DNA of 64,000 bases, taken from Vitellaria paradoxa. Lineage: Eukaryota > Streptophyta > Magnoliopsida > Ericales > Sapotaceae. The notes under the pieces were generated by a model. That model was not told the DNA's origin. It saw only the letters and a program-made list of their open reading frames with translations, and did no database searches. Where the stretch lies: NCBI GenBank assembly GCA_019916065.1, contig CM034244.1:23180471-23244470 (forward strand). Direction: 5' to 3'. Positions 1 through 11,972 of the stretch are shown piece after piece (position 1 is the stretch's first letter; the number at the start of each line of letters is the position of its first letter). The position numbers and the translations under genes are program-made.

Positions 1-2426
1 TCAGTATCATTCAGTGACTTATGCAACTACTGCTCCTCTCACCATCTCCCATCTGAGCTTTGCTGATAATTTTATTATTTTTGCTAATTGGAGTCATGAT
101 AATCTTCAGCGTGTTATGGGTATTCTACATAGATATAAGGCCATTTTAGGCTAGCTTGTGAGCTAGGCTAAGAGTAGATATTATGTTGGTAGATGTTCCA
201 TAGGTCCTAGAAGGAGTGTTATTCATGCAGTAACTGGTTTCCAGAGAGGTGATCTTCCTTTTACTTATCTTGGATGCCCAATTTATTTGGGACATCTTAA
301 GATAGCATTTTTGAGGATTTTGTGAGGAAGATCAGAGACAAAATTTCAGGTTGGGCTAATCGTCTCTTATCTTTTGGGAGGAAGATTATATTGATCTGAT
401 ATGTTCTCTCCACTATGCCTTTTTATCTTTATCATGTTCTATAGTCCCCATCAGAGGTTTTCCACCAATTGGAGAGACTTTTTACAAAATTCATTTGGGG
501 TGATTCTGATACTACAAGGAAAATTCATTGGTGTAAGTGGGCCTTGGTATGCTACCCTGTGGGGGAAAAGGACATTGGGGTTTGTTCTCTAGCTAATGTG
601 GTTAATGCTTGTGAGGTTAAGCTTAGGTGGCATTTTTTAGCACAGCAGTCATTGTAGGCCTCTTTTATAAAGGCTAAATATTACCAGATTGTCCATCCCT
701 ATATGGTTTCATTCGGTTACCCTACTTATCCCCTATGGAGGTGCCTTTGTAATGCTCGAGTTGTGGCTGAGCCCTCTGTGAGGTGGTTGGTTCGTTTCAG
801 GAACTCTAGTTTTTGGTATGATTGTTGGGTAGGTTCTTGTCCATTAGTTTTGTTTAATCCTATGGCAGCTTCCTCAGCTCCTGTTTCTTCATATTGGACT
901 TATACTGGATGGGATAGGGAGAGGATATTGCCAACTTTATGCATCTTTATTGCTGAATAAATTTTTTTGATCCCAATCAGGTAGCAGGACCCCAGATTTA
1001 ATTAGATGGAGCTTATCCAATGATGGGGATTTCTCCTTACGCTTGGCTTAGGATCATGTGCAGATTTCTATGCCAACAAGGCCTATTTTTTCTTTTATTT
1101 GGCAGAGACACATCCCCTTTTAGGTCTCCTTTTTCATTTGGAGGCTTTTACACTCCTCTCTAGCTTTGGATGATATCTTGGCAAGCTTGGGCTTCCACAT
1201 AGTTTCTCGTTGCATTTGTGGTTATGCCATTAAGACCCATTACCATAAATTTCTACATTGCCCATTGACTCATCAACTTTGGCAGCATTTTTTTGGCATG
1301 TTTGGGCTCCGTTATTATGGCTTCTCTTCTATTTCCGCCCTGCTCCTTCGTTGGAGGCATTCCTCTCCTTTGAAGAGTCACATACGAGTTGTGGTTATTT
1401 GTTATATGCTTTGGCATATTTAGAAGGTACGGAATGCTTACAAGTTTAACGGTTCTTCCTTCCATGTAATGCGGGTTATTCATAGCATCCTTGCGAATTT
1501 GCACCTTCTCAGTCTTGCTTTTGGCTTCAAAGCCTCCCAACTTCGTGGAGATTCTTTTGTGAGGTTTGTGAGTGCTTTAAGGACCATACCTACTAGAGCC
1601 AGGATGGTGACATTGGTTTATTGGTTCTGTCCTCCTCGTGCTTCCTTAAAGCTTAATGTAGATGATTGCTCCCATGGTAATCTGGGCCCTCAGTAGCTGG
1701 AGGCATTAGTAGGGATCACCTTGGCAGGGTTATTTGTGTATTTGGTCATTTTCTTGATTATAAGCCCATTATATATGCTGAATTGATGGCACTTCAGATT
1801 AGCTTAGAAATAGCTATTGACTTAGGCTTATCTTCCCTGATTATCGAGTCTAACTCAGCTACTGTGATCCCTTAGGCTACTTTTAGTGGTTTAGGATGTT
1901 GGGAGTATGCATATCTTTTAGCTCGGATTCGTCAACTTTGCTCTTCTGCATTGATCGAGCTTCACTATGTTTATAGGGAGGCAAACCAGGCAGCCGATTT
2001 TTTCGCCAACTGGGCATGGTGAGTGGGATCAAAGATTTTATGCACAGAGGGATCTTCCTCAACCTATTTATAGTATTCTTTCCATTAATGCAGATGATAC
2101 ATCTTACCTTAGGATTGTGTTTCCCTATTTTTCTTTTGTTTAGGAGGTTAGGTCTATGTCCCCCTCTTATTTTATGTACAGTGGTGAGTCACCACAATTT
2201 TCTTTCATTCCTTTTCATTAGTAGTCTCGTTGATCATTATAAAGTAGCGAGTCACCATTTCTTTAGGTATTTTCATTCATTATTGTTTTCTTCTGCTTCT
2301 CTTAGAGATAAGGTTTAGGTCCCCCACAATTATGTACTATTTGCTATTTTTTAATAAAGTGGTAGGGGTCCCTGCCAAACCCCCTCCCACTAAGGAGGTT
2401 TTTACTAAAAAAATAAAAAAATCCAA
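1..2426 (+). mobile_element. LINE (plant L1-type non-LTR retrotransposon), 3' part
   Basis: Truncated by the window start. Reading rightwards it holds the C-terminal half of an ORF2 polyprotein, a 3' UTR from about 2020, and a short A-rich tail at about 2405-2426 after an AATAAAG signal near 2352. Order and content fit the plant L1 clade. The 5' end and any target-site duplication lie outside the window. Adjacent on the right is an unrelated probable LTR. Confidence 0.85.
40..2020 (+). pseudogene. LINE ORF2 remnant: reverse transcriptase end, zf-RVT, RNase H
   Basis: Translation in shifting frames gives the end of a LINE reverse transcriptase, including 'FADNFIIFAN' near 60-95, where the usual FADD catalytic pair has become FADN. 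It then gives 'YLGCPIYLG' near 270-295 and a zinc-binding zf-RVT block (about 1150-1330) with 'SRCICGYAIKTHYHKFLHC' and 'HQLWQHFF'. A RVT_3-type RNase H follows (about 1645-2020), with 'LKLNVDDCSHG', 'YAELMALQISLEIA' and 'REANQAADFFANWAW'. Several stops and frameshifts interrupt it, so it is dead. The normal role is target-primed reverse transcription of the element's RNA. The strand is certain; exact domain edges are approximate. Confidence 0.82.
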
Positions 2427-2427
2427 T

Positions 2428-3986
2428 CAATATCATGTGTCGAGTTCAGCACGAACTTGAGTTATGATTCAGGTACCTTTTATCGACAAATGATTTTTAT
2501 TTACAAAATTAAAATCATTCTATCTTAATCATGAAAATAAATTGAATTGAGCAATAAAGTAAAAATTTTCTAGAGAAAGAAAATTTTAACGACACAGGCT
2601 TTTTCTTGAGAGAGAAACTCTAGCTTGAGAGCTTTGAGCACCAAGTGTTGAATGAGAAAAATTAGAAGGGGAGGTCCCTATTTACAAGATTTTTGGCTGA
2701 ATAGAACTTTTGCCTATTCAAACGGGTGAAAAGAATTGCCTATTTCATTCGGAGAACAAGTTTGATCAACAAAAAGAGCAAAACTCTTTGCCAAAGCTGT
2801 CTAATAGCCCTTTCTACTCAACAAGACGGGCAAACATGTCTTTACAATGCCACGAGTGACTGTGATCGCAAAACAAATTAGGCAAACATATCTACAATTT
2901 GAGACGAGCGAAAAAATCTACCAGGCTTGCTTGGCAAACTTTTTGGTGGCTAAGCCAAAAAATATTTGGCTTAAGCCCCTAGCTTGGGCCATGTTTTGTA
3001 AAATTCGAGTTTCCACCTTTATAAGTTTGGGAAATTCTAAGACCTTTGGTGTAGTTTTTAGGAGCTTTCGGGGCTCCCAAGTACTTTTTGGAGCAATTTA
3101 GACAAATTAGGTCAAATTTTGGTCAAATTTGGATTCTTCATGATCAAATTAGGTTTGTTTGAAAATTGTTACTCCGAAATGAGTTGAAACGGAGGCAGAG
3201 TTAGCCAATCCTTTGTCTTGACCATTGGAGGCACCACCAGGATGACTCTTTCTATCATTCTTAGGTACGAGGAATCCAAAAATGCTATTAGGACACTTTT
3301 ATGAATTTATAAAAAAAATTAACGAATTTTGTAATTGAAGCTACGGAGGGACCTCCTAAGTTTTGACTTGACCATACTTAGCTATGCCATTACATCAAGG
3401 AATGAACCCTTGATATTTTTGTGTAATTTGAGGACATTCTGACTTTGCCTGGATGCTCAAATTGTGTCTGGTGTGCCAACAGCTTGCTTTTTGTCGGTAG
3501 GAGCCATTTCAAGTCGATGGAGCTCGGATGACATCTAGAGCGGCATTTTGGAAATTCTAAGCACACCTCTATATCCTTTGGCCTTTCTTGTGTTGTTGTG
3601 TATCTTCTTGCCTATTTCTAGCTTGATTTCGGTATTTTAGTTGATATTGGTCTTTGGGTGCATTAGTAGAGGTCATTCTTGACTTCTGAATCAAATTGAC
3701 CCTTGATTCTAGATTTTGGGTCTTCTGTTGATTCAGGGACCTTTAGTTTGGTGTCTTAGACATGTTTGTATACTTTTGATGGCCTTCTACCTTGATCTGC
3801 GTCTTCAACTTAACTTCTCCCTAGCTTAAGGCGTATAATCATCATTTTGATGAATGTTTGCTTTTTGTTGAATTCTGGCACTGGACATATCCTACGATTA
3901 AGGAAAATTAATCAATAGAGCACCATTCAATTAAAAGCATTTAATATTGTAATGTTAAGGTAAGGGGCAAAATTGGGGCATCGACA
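2428..3986 (-). repeat. Probable solo LTR of an unidentified LTR retrotransposon
   Basis: Read on the minus strand, this begins TGTCGATGCCCCAATTTTGC at 3986, which resembles Tat/Ogre-type LTR starts. About 1.3 kb later it has a TATA-like 'TGTAAATAGGGACC' near 2680, followed by 'CTCTCAAGCTAGAG' and 'TTTCTCTCTC' typical of a transcription start and U5. No coding sequence is present. The far end (near 2428-2455) is unclear, and I found no matching 5-bp duplication, so the left edge may have been cut by the LINE. Class assignment is inference. Confidence 0.45.
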
Positions 3987-4599
3987 TAAATCTTGACCAT
4001 TGATGATCTTCGAATTTTTTTAATCTTAAAAAATTAGAATCAAATCCTGACCTTTAATTTCTAGTAAAACAAATCTTAGCCATTAATCACCTTTTATATT
4101 TTCAAAATCTTGAGCAATTTTATTATATAGATAACAAACCATGATTTCAAAATCTCACTCAACTAGTAAAGTAGCATGACTTGGTTGGAATTTTTTTTTT
4201 TTAATTTTATCTAAACCAATTAGGAAGAGTTATGCATATTATGTCATGCTCTGAATCTCATAATCCATATAACGTGCTCCAATCTGATACATACAAATCA
4301 CAATGGGAAGAAAATGCTAATATAAGCTTAAAATAATATATAAAACAACATAAATAATGGATCAGGGAATAATACTCCAACAAATATATACATTCGAGCT
4401 TAGTAGGCATGTACTACTCCAAAATATTAGTATGAGCGGTCATCTCACATCGGAGACATTAAAAGAATAATACGCAATAAATACCTCAACTCAAAGTCCA
4501 CATGATATGCCGCGCCTGCGCCTTGGTACAACAATGTTATTTAGTTATTTGGTAGGAAAAAAATTTAACTTTATATATCCATATCAATGTAATTCACTA
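3987..4599. other. AT-rich stretch without recognised content
   Basis: No reading frame, LTR border or transposon terminus could be recognised. The piece next to 3987 has 'ccattgatgatcttcg'-like wording repeated loosely ('ccattaatcacc'), which may be an old intergenic repeat. The left terminus of the neighbouring CACTA element should lie here or further left, but no CACTA-type end is visible. Confidence 0.4.
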
Positions 4600-4664
4600 T
4601 CTTACCAGCATTGCTACCTTCAACAGCCTCAGTTTGTATCTCCACAACAGGAAGTGAGGATTGT

Positions 4665-5240
4665 GATTCAATTGTAGGATGTGATGTTGAACGAGTCATC
4701 CTTTGAACTTGTGATCTTGTTGGTCCACTCAATGGCATCTCTAGGACCTAACGTAACACAAAACAAGAAAACTATAAACACTACCAAAAATGATCTAGAG
4801 ATAAAGTACACATTGTAATGGATTCTTCTAAGAAAACAACCATTTTCCGTAGCTGATAAAAAAACATAGAAAACTCTCTCTCTCTCTCTCTCTCTCTCAT
4901 GTCATACAACCACACAAACAAAAACATGTAGTAAATCATCCAATATTATACCTGGGACTCAACTGTAGGATCCAGTGTCGAACGAGTCATCTTTTTAAGG
5001 ATAAGTGTCAAGTCATTTTGGAGTTGAACTTGTGATCTTGTTGGTCCACTTGGTGGCTTCTTTAGGACCTAACATGACAAAATAACAAGAAAAGTACAAA
5101 TACTATATAAGATAAAATGGAGATAAAGTACGCATTATGGTGGATTTTTCTAAACTACCAAGCATTTCCATAGTTGATACAAGAACACACGTAATTAAAT
5201 CTCTTTTTCTAAACTCATAAACCCCTACACACAAAATGAA
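4665..5240. repeat. Diverged tandem duplication of an exon plus flanking intron
   Basis: The block around 4665-4930 recurs at about 4955-5240. Both copies carry 'gaacgagtcatc', 'gaacttgtgatcttgttggt' and 'gataaagtac', in the same order and spacing, so exon and intron were copied together. The unit is about 300 bp and the copies have diverged noticeably. Confidence 0.75.
4876..4899. repeat. (CT)n microsatellite
   Basis: An uninterrupted run of CT dinucleotides inside an intron-like part of CACTA 1. Confidence 0.9.
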
Positions 5241-5629
5241 AAAAACTTAAAAGATCATCCATATTATACCTCTTTAAAAGAATCCAAGGACTTATCATCA
5301 CTATCGTCCTCATCTCCTGGTAGCTTGTAGTCATCATCATCATCTAAATCACTTCCAGTACCCTTTCCCTTCTCATTTGTATAGTTTGGAAAAGATGAAC
5401 CCCTCAAAGAAGCTATTGTGCTCTCTATTCCAAAAGCCTTTAATACTGTGTTGTTCTCTTTGATTGTCTCATCTCTTTTCCTCTCATATTTGGTTTTCTT
5501 CTAAGTTACTAGAGAACCTGGTTAGATGAATTGTTTTTTTTCTTTTTCTCATTGTTGCAACTATAAGACATAAGTTATGTAAAGCACAATAACAAATAAG
5601 ATAAACATAATTGGAAGAAGCACATTTTG

Positions 5630-6460
5630 TTATAACCACACAAGGAAAAAGAAGACAGAGATGCAAACAAACAAACAATTCAATACTTTAAGGACATTTA
5701 AAATGATGCACAAAACATAACTACATATCATAATCCATATCAGGATCCATATCTCATTAGGTATTTTAGCGTTTTCATCTTCTTCGTCATCTCCATTATC
5801 CTCTATTGTTTCATTTGATAACCCAACCCCCAACATAACCTCGTCTTCAGCACCGTCTCTATGACAATGAACTTCTGCTTCAACATCAATTGGAACAATT
5901 AAGGTAATGCTCTCTTGTTGGAATGCATCATCGCCATCAATAGGATACCCAAATTCTTCATTATCAAGCTCTGGTACATCAAACACACCCCTATGTTGGA
6001 CTTGTTGTACGACTTGCCAAGGCTTACCCCATTTAGTATCATTTAGGTAAAAGACTTGCTTCGCTTGCCTAGGAAGCACAAAAGGATTAGATTGATACCA
6101 CCAACTTGTGACATTAACGCTCGTGCAATATGCATCTGTTCGTATTGTTCTGGTTCCACCAGTGTTGCCAGTGTTATACCATTCACATTGGAACAACACA
6201 ATTTTATTATGACACTTGTATTCAAGTTCCCAAACTTTGCTTATGTGGCCATAAAAGTCATGCATTTCATGCTTATGATCACCTCTTACAAGCACACCAC
6301 TATTTTGACTCGTTCGACGATCATTTAGTTCTCTTGTGTGGAATCTTACGCCATTGATTATGCAACCAGAATATTCCTTCACTAGCAAATTAGGACCATT
6401 TGCTAATGGGCACAACTTATCAGTTGCCTTCAGTGAATCTTCTACTCTCAATCTATTCAT
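5630..6460 (-). pseudogene. DUF4216-containing C-terminal part of the CACTA 1 transposase gene
   Basis: A 276-codon open frame. It shows the DUF4216 signature: 'INGVRFHTRELNDRRTSQNS' (about residues 36-55), 'DFYGHISKVWELEYK' and 'NDTKWGKPWQVVQQVQHRGV'. An acidic stretch ('EDNGDDEEDEN') follows near residue 225. The hydrophobic residues after that are probably translated intron rather than a membrane anchor. A short upstream exon lies at about 6560-6650 ('EFPKWFKGRV'). In intact elements this domain sits downstream of TNP2, on the same strand. The frame itself is intact, but the surrounding gene is broken. Confidence 0.78.
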
Positions 6461-6984
6461 CTACAATCAAATGCAAAGCAAAAGTGATTTAATTACTACT
6501 AATCATCTTGTTTACTAGCATAATAGAAAGAGTTCTAATAATTTAATGTCTTACACGACCTTTAAACCACTTGGGAAATTCTTTCTGTTGCTTGTGATTT
6601 ATGTTTTCTCCTTCTCGAATAGCTAACACATTCTCATATTCCCTACTCAAAAGAAGGAGTTTAATGTGTTAAATATTGTTAATATTTTTCATAGCATAAG
6701 ATGGAGAGTATACATCATAATTGGACGAAGCACTTACTCTAAGTAGTTCCCCAACTCCAGACTATTGTACAACAAGAACCAGTAGGCAATATTACGGAGC
6801 TCTTGCGACATCTGACCATCTCTAGTGATTAAGCCAATAAGACAAGTTGTTTGATTAAATACTGTCAACTCGTCGCCACGTACACCAAGATCGTCATTTT
6901 GTTCAAGTCGATTATGTATTGTTTCAACTCCATCCAAGTACATTGAGCAAAAATTTATACACTCCTGGACAATGTAAGCCTATA

Positions 6985-9327
6985 CAATTAAGCCTTCTGA
7001 TTGAGCTCTATTAGAAACAAACCTCTTTAATTTCCCAAGAAACCTAGAAGCAAATAAGAACTAGGAGTAAGATTAAGTAAAAAAAAAAAAAAAAGAAGTT
7101 ATAATCCATTAGCTATTAGCAACGTCAATAACCTTTTGATTGGATACATCCACCGAAAAGTGCATAGGTCCTCTGCGAATAGCCTCACGTAGCAAATGAA
7201 TGGCCAAGTGCACCATCACATCAAAGAAGGTAGGGGGAAAGATTTTCTCAAGCTTGCATAGAATGTGCATTATACGTTCCTCCAATTTCTCGAGTTCACA
7301 CCGCTTAAGTTTTTTGGAGCACACGTCTTGAAAAAAGCTACCTAACTCAAACAATGTTGTGCTAATCTCTTTGTCCACAAAACCCCTCATTCCAATAAGA
7401 AGAATTCGTTGTATGAGAACATGGTAGTCATGGCTTTTTAAACCTGTTAATCTACCATTTCTCATGTTCACTGACCTTGATATATTTGCAGCATAGCCAT
7501 CCAGATACTTGACTAATTTCAAGAATTCAAGGAACCTTTCCTTTTGTTGAGATGTCAATGAAAAATTAGCGCGAGGCTTGACATATGAACCACCGGGACA
7601 TTGTATCAACCACAACTCTTTTCGTATGTTCATATCTTCCATGTCGTTTCAAGCCTTATTTGTGTCTTTATTCTTCCCTTTGATACCCAACATAGTTCCA
7701 CAAATTGGCCCACTAATATTTTTCAGCACATGCATGGCATCAATATTATGTAGAAGCTTCCGCTTCTTTCAACGTGGTATATCATACAAGATGCTAACCT
7801 TTGTGTCCAATTTGGGTCATAGCGAGGCCTTTTTTTGTTGTTTGGATCTTTTCCGAATGAGACCTTTGGTATGTTGTTCAATTGCTCTTCTATCTTATTC
7901 ACAAGTAACTCCAAAGATCATTTTCATGTTTCACATTTACCATTATAGGCTACCTGCTTTCGCCATTTAGGGTGGTCGTCTGGCAAATAAGCATGATGGT
8001 TAAGGTACATAGTCTTACTTCTCACAAATTCAAAGTAGGGTTTATCGTTGCAAGTGTAATAGGCATAGTGACCCTTTGTTCTCCACCCACATACATCACC
8101 AAATGCAGGCCAATCATGTATTGTCCACATCATAGTTGCACGCATTTGGAAACTCTCACCACTTGAGGCATCATAAGTTAACACCCCATTATTCCGCAAA
8201 TCCTCCAACTCATCAACCAAAGGTTGCAAATAAACATCGATGTCAACTCTTAGTTGCTTGTCTCCAGGAATTAATAATGATAGCATGAGAAATAGCTCTT
8301 TCATTATCAACCAAGGTGGCAAGTTGTAGGAACAAGAACGACAGGCCATATGCTATAAGAATTATCCATGTTCCCAAATGGATTGAACCCATTTGTGGCT
8401 ATCTCTAACCTCACATTGTGAGGCTCCAATGCAAACTTAGGATGTTGTTCATCAAACTCTTTCCACTCCTCACCATCAGCTGGATCCCTCGATTCCCCAT
8501 CATCTATATGCTTTTCCTTATGCCACCGCATGCTCTTAGCTATCTTTTTATTCATGTATAGTTTTTTCAGCCTTGGAGTCACGGGGATGTAATGTAAAAT
8601 CTTATAAGGGATTTTCTTACCCCTTCTACTAATACGTTACACTTTGGACACTTATCCAAGTTTGCATTCTCATTCCAGAAAAGCACACAATCATTTGTGC
8701 ATGCATCAATGAGCTCATATGACAAAACTAAGTCGCGTAGTATTTTTTTAGCTTCATGGGTGGACTTGGGAACTAAGTTACCCTCTGGTAAAAGTTTTCT
8801 CAAGAAATGCAACCACAAGTTAACTGCTTTATTGCTCATGTGGTTTGTTACCTTCAAATTAAACAACTCAATAACAAAACTCACTAAAGTAAAACTTGAG
8901 CAATTTGGGTACACCTTTCTCCTGGAATCATTTAATAGTTTATCAAAGCTTTGCACTTCCTCTTCCAAGTTTGTATTGGCTGAGTCCCCTCTTATTTGGT
9001 CTTCTACCAATGCATCAATGCCACCCGAATCTCTAAACTCACTACCATTCATTTCATAATGATGTTAAGTTTCATCTAACATATGAGATTCCCCGTGCCT
9101 ATGCCAAACAGTGTAGCTTTGCATAATCCCATATTGGAGTAAGTGTATCTGCACATATCTAATCAATTGTTGACAAACATTCACATATTTTGTGCACGGG
9201 CACATAATATGGTTTCTTGGTCAGCAACTTTCATAGCATAATGAAGAAATGACATTACATCATCATGATACAGTTGACCCATTCTCCCATCTGCAGTCTT
9301 AGCTATTGACATCCAGCTCTTGTCCAT
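6985..9327 (-). pseudogene. TNP2-like transposase of CACTA 1
   Basis: The start ATG at 9327 opens a Transpos_assoc domain ('MDKSWMSIAKTADGRMGQLY', then 'CPCTKYVNVC' after a frameshift, and 'YTVWHRHGE' near 9100). The TNP2 core follows: 'DACTNDCVLFWNENANLDKC' (about 8680), 'TPRLKKLYMNKKIAKSMRWH' (8580), 'LEIATNGFNPFGNM' (8380), 'NLPPWLIMK' (8320), and 'GWRTKGHYAYYTCND' (8080). A DUF4218-like block occupies 7642-7109 ('GLKSHDYHVLIQRILL', 'IFPPTFFDVMVHLAIHLL'), with a tail to about 6985 ('ECINFCSMYL'). The expected SRWK-type segment after the CPKC cysteines is missing. At least four frameshifts make it non-functional. The family excises and reinserts CACTA elements by binding their ends. Confidence 0.85.
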
Positions 9328-9339
9328 GTCTAATGACAA

Positions 9340-9735
9340 ACATAGTCAATTAATGATGACCTAAAAAATGAGCTTAACCAAAAATAAGACCTTATCATAT
9401 TAAATCAGTATCAACCAATGACATTAGAGGTTTTTGTCATCTTCAAACCCAGCTCAATTGAAGTCATAAAACTTGGAAACTCAAAATTTTGAAAGCTGCA
9501 AAACAGAGCATTTTGCTGTCAGTCATCAATTTTCAACCAATTTTACAGCAATGCCATTTTTAATTGGATCAGAATTTGGAGCTACTTTTTGGTACTAAGA
9601 AAGATCTATGAGTCTACTTTCCAACCAAAAAAAAAAAAAAAAAGAAAAGGTGCATCATTTGGAGTTCTCTAGAGGAAGTTATGATCATTTTACCTTTCCT
9701 AGGCTCGACAGAAGTTCTCATTAGGTTGCACGAAA
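9340..9735. other. Unassigned spacer between CACTA 1 and Athila fragment C
   Basis: No coding frame and no element border was recognised. On the minus strand it reads 'ggtaaaatgatcataacttc' and 'ttggaaagtagactcat', the style of noncoding sequence common in plant LTR retrotransposon UTRs and LTRs, but I cannot place it in a family. A 17-base A run lies at about 9627-9643. Confidence 0.3.
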
Positions 9736-9779
9736 AGGTGGTAATCTATTTCCTATAACGCTGAGTTTTCTGGGTTAGG

Positions 9780-10306
9780 AAGTATTTATTTAGAAACTTA
9801 GTTTGCATTTCACGCCACGTTTCAATAGAACGTCGACGGAGGGAATAAAGCTAGGATTTGGCTTTGTCCTTAAGGGAAAATGGAAAAAGTTGAAGGCATG
9901 CTACATCTTCATTGGCATTATGATCAACACAAGTGTTACTAACTTCCTCAAACTCCCTAAGATGGTTATAAGGATTTTCAGAGTCTAAACCATGGAAGGT
10001 AGGCAAAAGTTGGATGATTCCTAGTCTAAGTGTGAAGTTTCCCCTATTTAAAGATAAGACTATGCATGATGGTGTAGATTGCCTCACAGGGTTAAGGCAT
10101 TCTCTCAATAGGATAAAACCCAGAACCTCTTGGGGATCATTATCCCCATGTTCACTACCTTCCCCTCTCAAGTTGGCCATCGAGTGAAAGGATGAAGTGG
10201 TAAGCGAAACTGTGGACAATGAATCTGTGGAAAAAGGTTTAGGAAGGTAGGAAGGATCTTCTAGTTCAGGTTCTACTACAATTACCCTACCCAATCTTAG
10301 TTGCAT
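9780..10306 (-). pseudogene. Gag remnant of element C
   Basis: From the first ATG after the primer site (10306) the frame reads 'MQLRLGRVIVVEPELEDPSY', then the Athila gag core 'LLPTFHGLDSENPYNHLREF' and 'CLQLFPFSLKDKAKS'. It then passes a stop (TAG replacing the tryptophan of the usual KARSW-type motif) and continues as 'SIETWREMQTKFLNKYF' to about 9780. This is the N-terminal half of the retrotransposon gag domain (particle assembly, RNA packaging). The zinc knuckle half is missing. Confidence 0.8.
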
Positions 10307-10367
10307 ACACTTCTAAAAGAATGAGAAAGAAATAAAATTAGAAATAACCTAAAAACTAAATTTTAGC

Positions 10368-10385
10368 TCCTTGGCAACGGCACCA
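10368..10385 (-). promoter_or_regulatory. tRNA-Asp primer binding site of element C
   Basis: The minus strand reads TGGTGCCGTTGCCAAGGA, 6 bp inside the LTR end. It is a slightly mutated form of the 18-mer complementary to the 3' end of plant tRNA-Asp seen intact in element E. Confidence 0.82.
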
Positions 10386-10391
10386 AAAACT

Positions 10392-11972
10392 TGACTGACC
10401 CTAAAATATGTTTGGGTTCTACCTCTCAAGTGTAAGAGGGCAGTTGTAGTTTTAAACTCGGTGAGTCCGAGGTCGAAATCACAGGGAGCCTATGTTATTC
10501 AGTTTCTAGGTTATAAAGGAATTCAAAATTTAATTGCAAACAAGGTCTGATGTTCAGTTGAAACTAAATCCTACGGTTTTTGCAAAAAAAAAAAAAAAAA
10601 AATTAAAATTCAAACTAAAAATTAAATTAACACTACTTAAGGGATTCAGCAATTTAAATTCTTGTTTTAGGTTCTAAATGAATTAAATATTAATTAAAGG
10701 AATTCAATCTAGTTTTTAAAATGCTACTCTAAATTTCAAGCAAATTAATTATCGCAAAAATTAAATTAAATAACAAACTCAATATTAAAGAGGTTCTTGA
10801 TTCAACTTTCAAGTCCAAGTAGTTCACTACTTCACTATGGGATGTTTGGGTTCAAATCTGAATTAGGGGTTTGTTCAAAAAAATATTGAGAACATTTTAA
10901 TCAAAAATTAGTACCAGTGATTTCAACGAATATGGTTAAAGACTTTTGTTTTCAAAAGTTTTTCAAACAAATAAAATCAGAATTGAACTTGAATCCTATT
11001 TTTAATTTGTCCAAAAATATTAACCAATTATAATCGAAAACCCATACCAGTGATTTCAGCGAATGTGGTTAAAGGTTTTCGTTTTCGAATGTTTTCAAAA
11101 CAAGTTAAAATAGGTTTAAAAAGAGTAGAACCTTACGCATGAGTTTTCACAAACCATGTGAAGGGTCTATGCGCATCCCATAGTGTGTCATGAACTACCC
11201 TTCCTTGATTTGTTGAATCAAGAACTAGGGTTTTTACGCTAGCATTATTTTAAATGAAATGAAAACAACAAACATGCACATAATCAACTGATCTACCGAT
11301 TGAAACGAATAAATCATATTATTGAAGAGCGAAACGAAATTGAACTTACACGATAAACAGTTCTAAAAGAAAGTGATGAAACATTACTGCAGCGATGAAG
11401 AAACTAACTTCTAGAAAATCCATAAAGTCCATAAAAATATTCAAAAAGCTCTCTAAAAACTCTCAAAAGTGTCTGAAAAATATATAAAACCCTTCCCCTA
11501 GTTCGGTCGTGTACAGGGTTTTATAAAAGGGTTGCAAATAAATCCTAAAAGGTGAGAATTAACACACACATGCCCAGCTACTGTGCTCCGAACCGTCTGG
11601 TAGGGGGTCCGGACCACAGAATGGGCACCTTCACAGATTCGGCCAAACAAGCTCATTGTGGTCCGGACCATTTGATCTGGGGATTCGGACCATAGAATGG
11701 TGATTACTCCATTTCTCTTCCTCCTCCATGCTAGGTCTTTAGGATGGTCTGGGGACTAGGGCATCCAAGGTGAGGTCTGAACCATAACTTTTCCATCGTC
11801 TTCTAGGCCGTTTTCATCACTATAAACTTCAATTATTTCCTCCTTTTCCCTACAATTAAGAAAATAAAACTATAAATGACAAAATAACGACAAAACTTCA
11901 AATTTAACTATTTAAATGCATCAATGAGTATCAAAGTATGGAGTTTGTAATTACATTTTTCAAGTGTAATCA
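10392..11972 (-). repeat. 5' LTR of element C (1581 bp)
   Basis: On the minus strand it runs from TGATTACACTTG (11972) to ...CAGTCA (10392), followed by the primer site. U3 has several copies of the GTCCGGACC palindrome (about 11580-11700) upstream of a TTTTATAAAA TATA box (11519-11528). U5 ends with the 'CTCGGACTCACCGAG'-type sequence shared with element E. No second copy is in the window, so the border rests on its similarity to the LTRs of E and on the junction with element A. Confidence 0.85.

Larger units (their letters stand above)
4600..5400 (-). pseudogene. Remnant exons of the second CACTA 1 gene
   Basis: Three short coding-like islands are separated by intron-like AT-rich DNA. An acidic one (about 5400-5270, 'GTGSDLDDDDDYKLPGD') is followed by two related ones at about 5070-4950 and 4760-4610, both with 'SGPTRSQVQ' and a following 'MTRST' block. 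The GPTR-type motif resembles the start of Transposase_24/Ptta proteins, the usual partner gene of TNP2 in CACTA elements. No continuous frame survives. The assignment rests on position and a short motif only. Confidence 0.45.
4600..9327 (-). mobile_element. CACTA (En/Spm) transposon 1, decayed
   Basis: A minus-strand series of CACTA proteins in the usual order: Transpos_assoc domain, TNP2 transposase, DUF4218-like block, DUF4216 block, then small exons of a second gene. Boundaries given are those of recognisable coding sequence. I could not find CACTA-type terminal repeats on either side, so the element is probably truncated or its ends have decayed. On the right it is followed by 400 unassigned bases and then Athila fragment C. 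Confidence 0.8.
9735..11972 (-). mobile_element. Athila-type retrotransposon C: 5' LTR, primer site, partial gag
   Basis: A minus-strand fragment with its 5' end on the right. The LTR (10392-11972) borders directly on the protease sequence of element A, so C inserted into A; the flanking 5 bp are GATGT. To the left come the primer site and a gag remnant that stops near 9735. The remainder of C (pol, 3' LTR) is absent or outside the window. LTR motifs place C in the same broad family as element E. Confidence 0.85.

Noticed and set aside
703..960. Independent small genes in the LINE region
   Set aside because: Fragments of one broken LINE ORF2 frame.
4779..4792. CACTACCAAAAATG as a possible left terminus of CACTA 1
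   Set aside because: It lies inside the duplicated exon/intron block, whose other copy has no such end, and coding-like sequence continues to its left.
5630..5760. Hydrophobic tail of the DUF4216 frame as membrane segments
   Set aside because: AT-rich, beyond the conserved domain and probably intronic.
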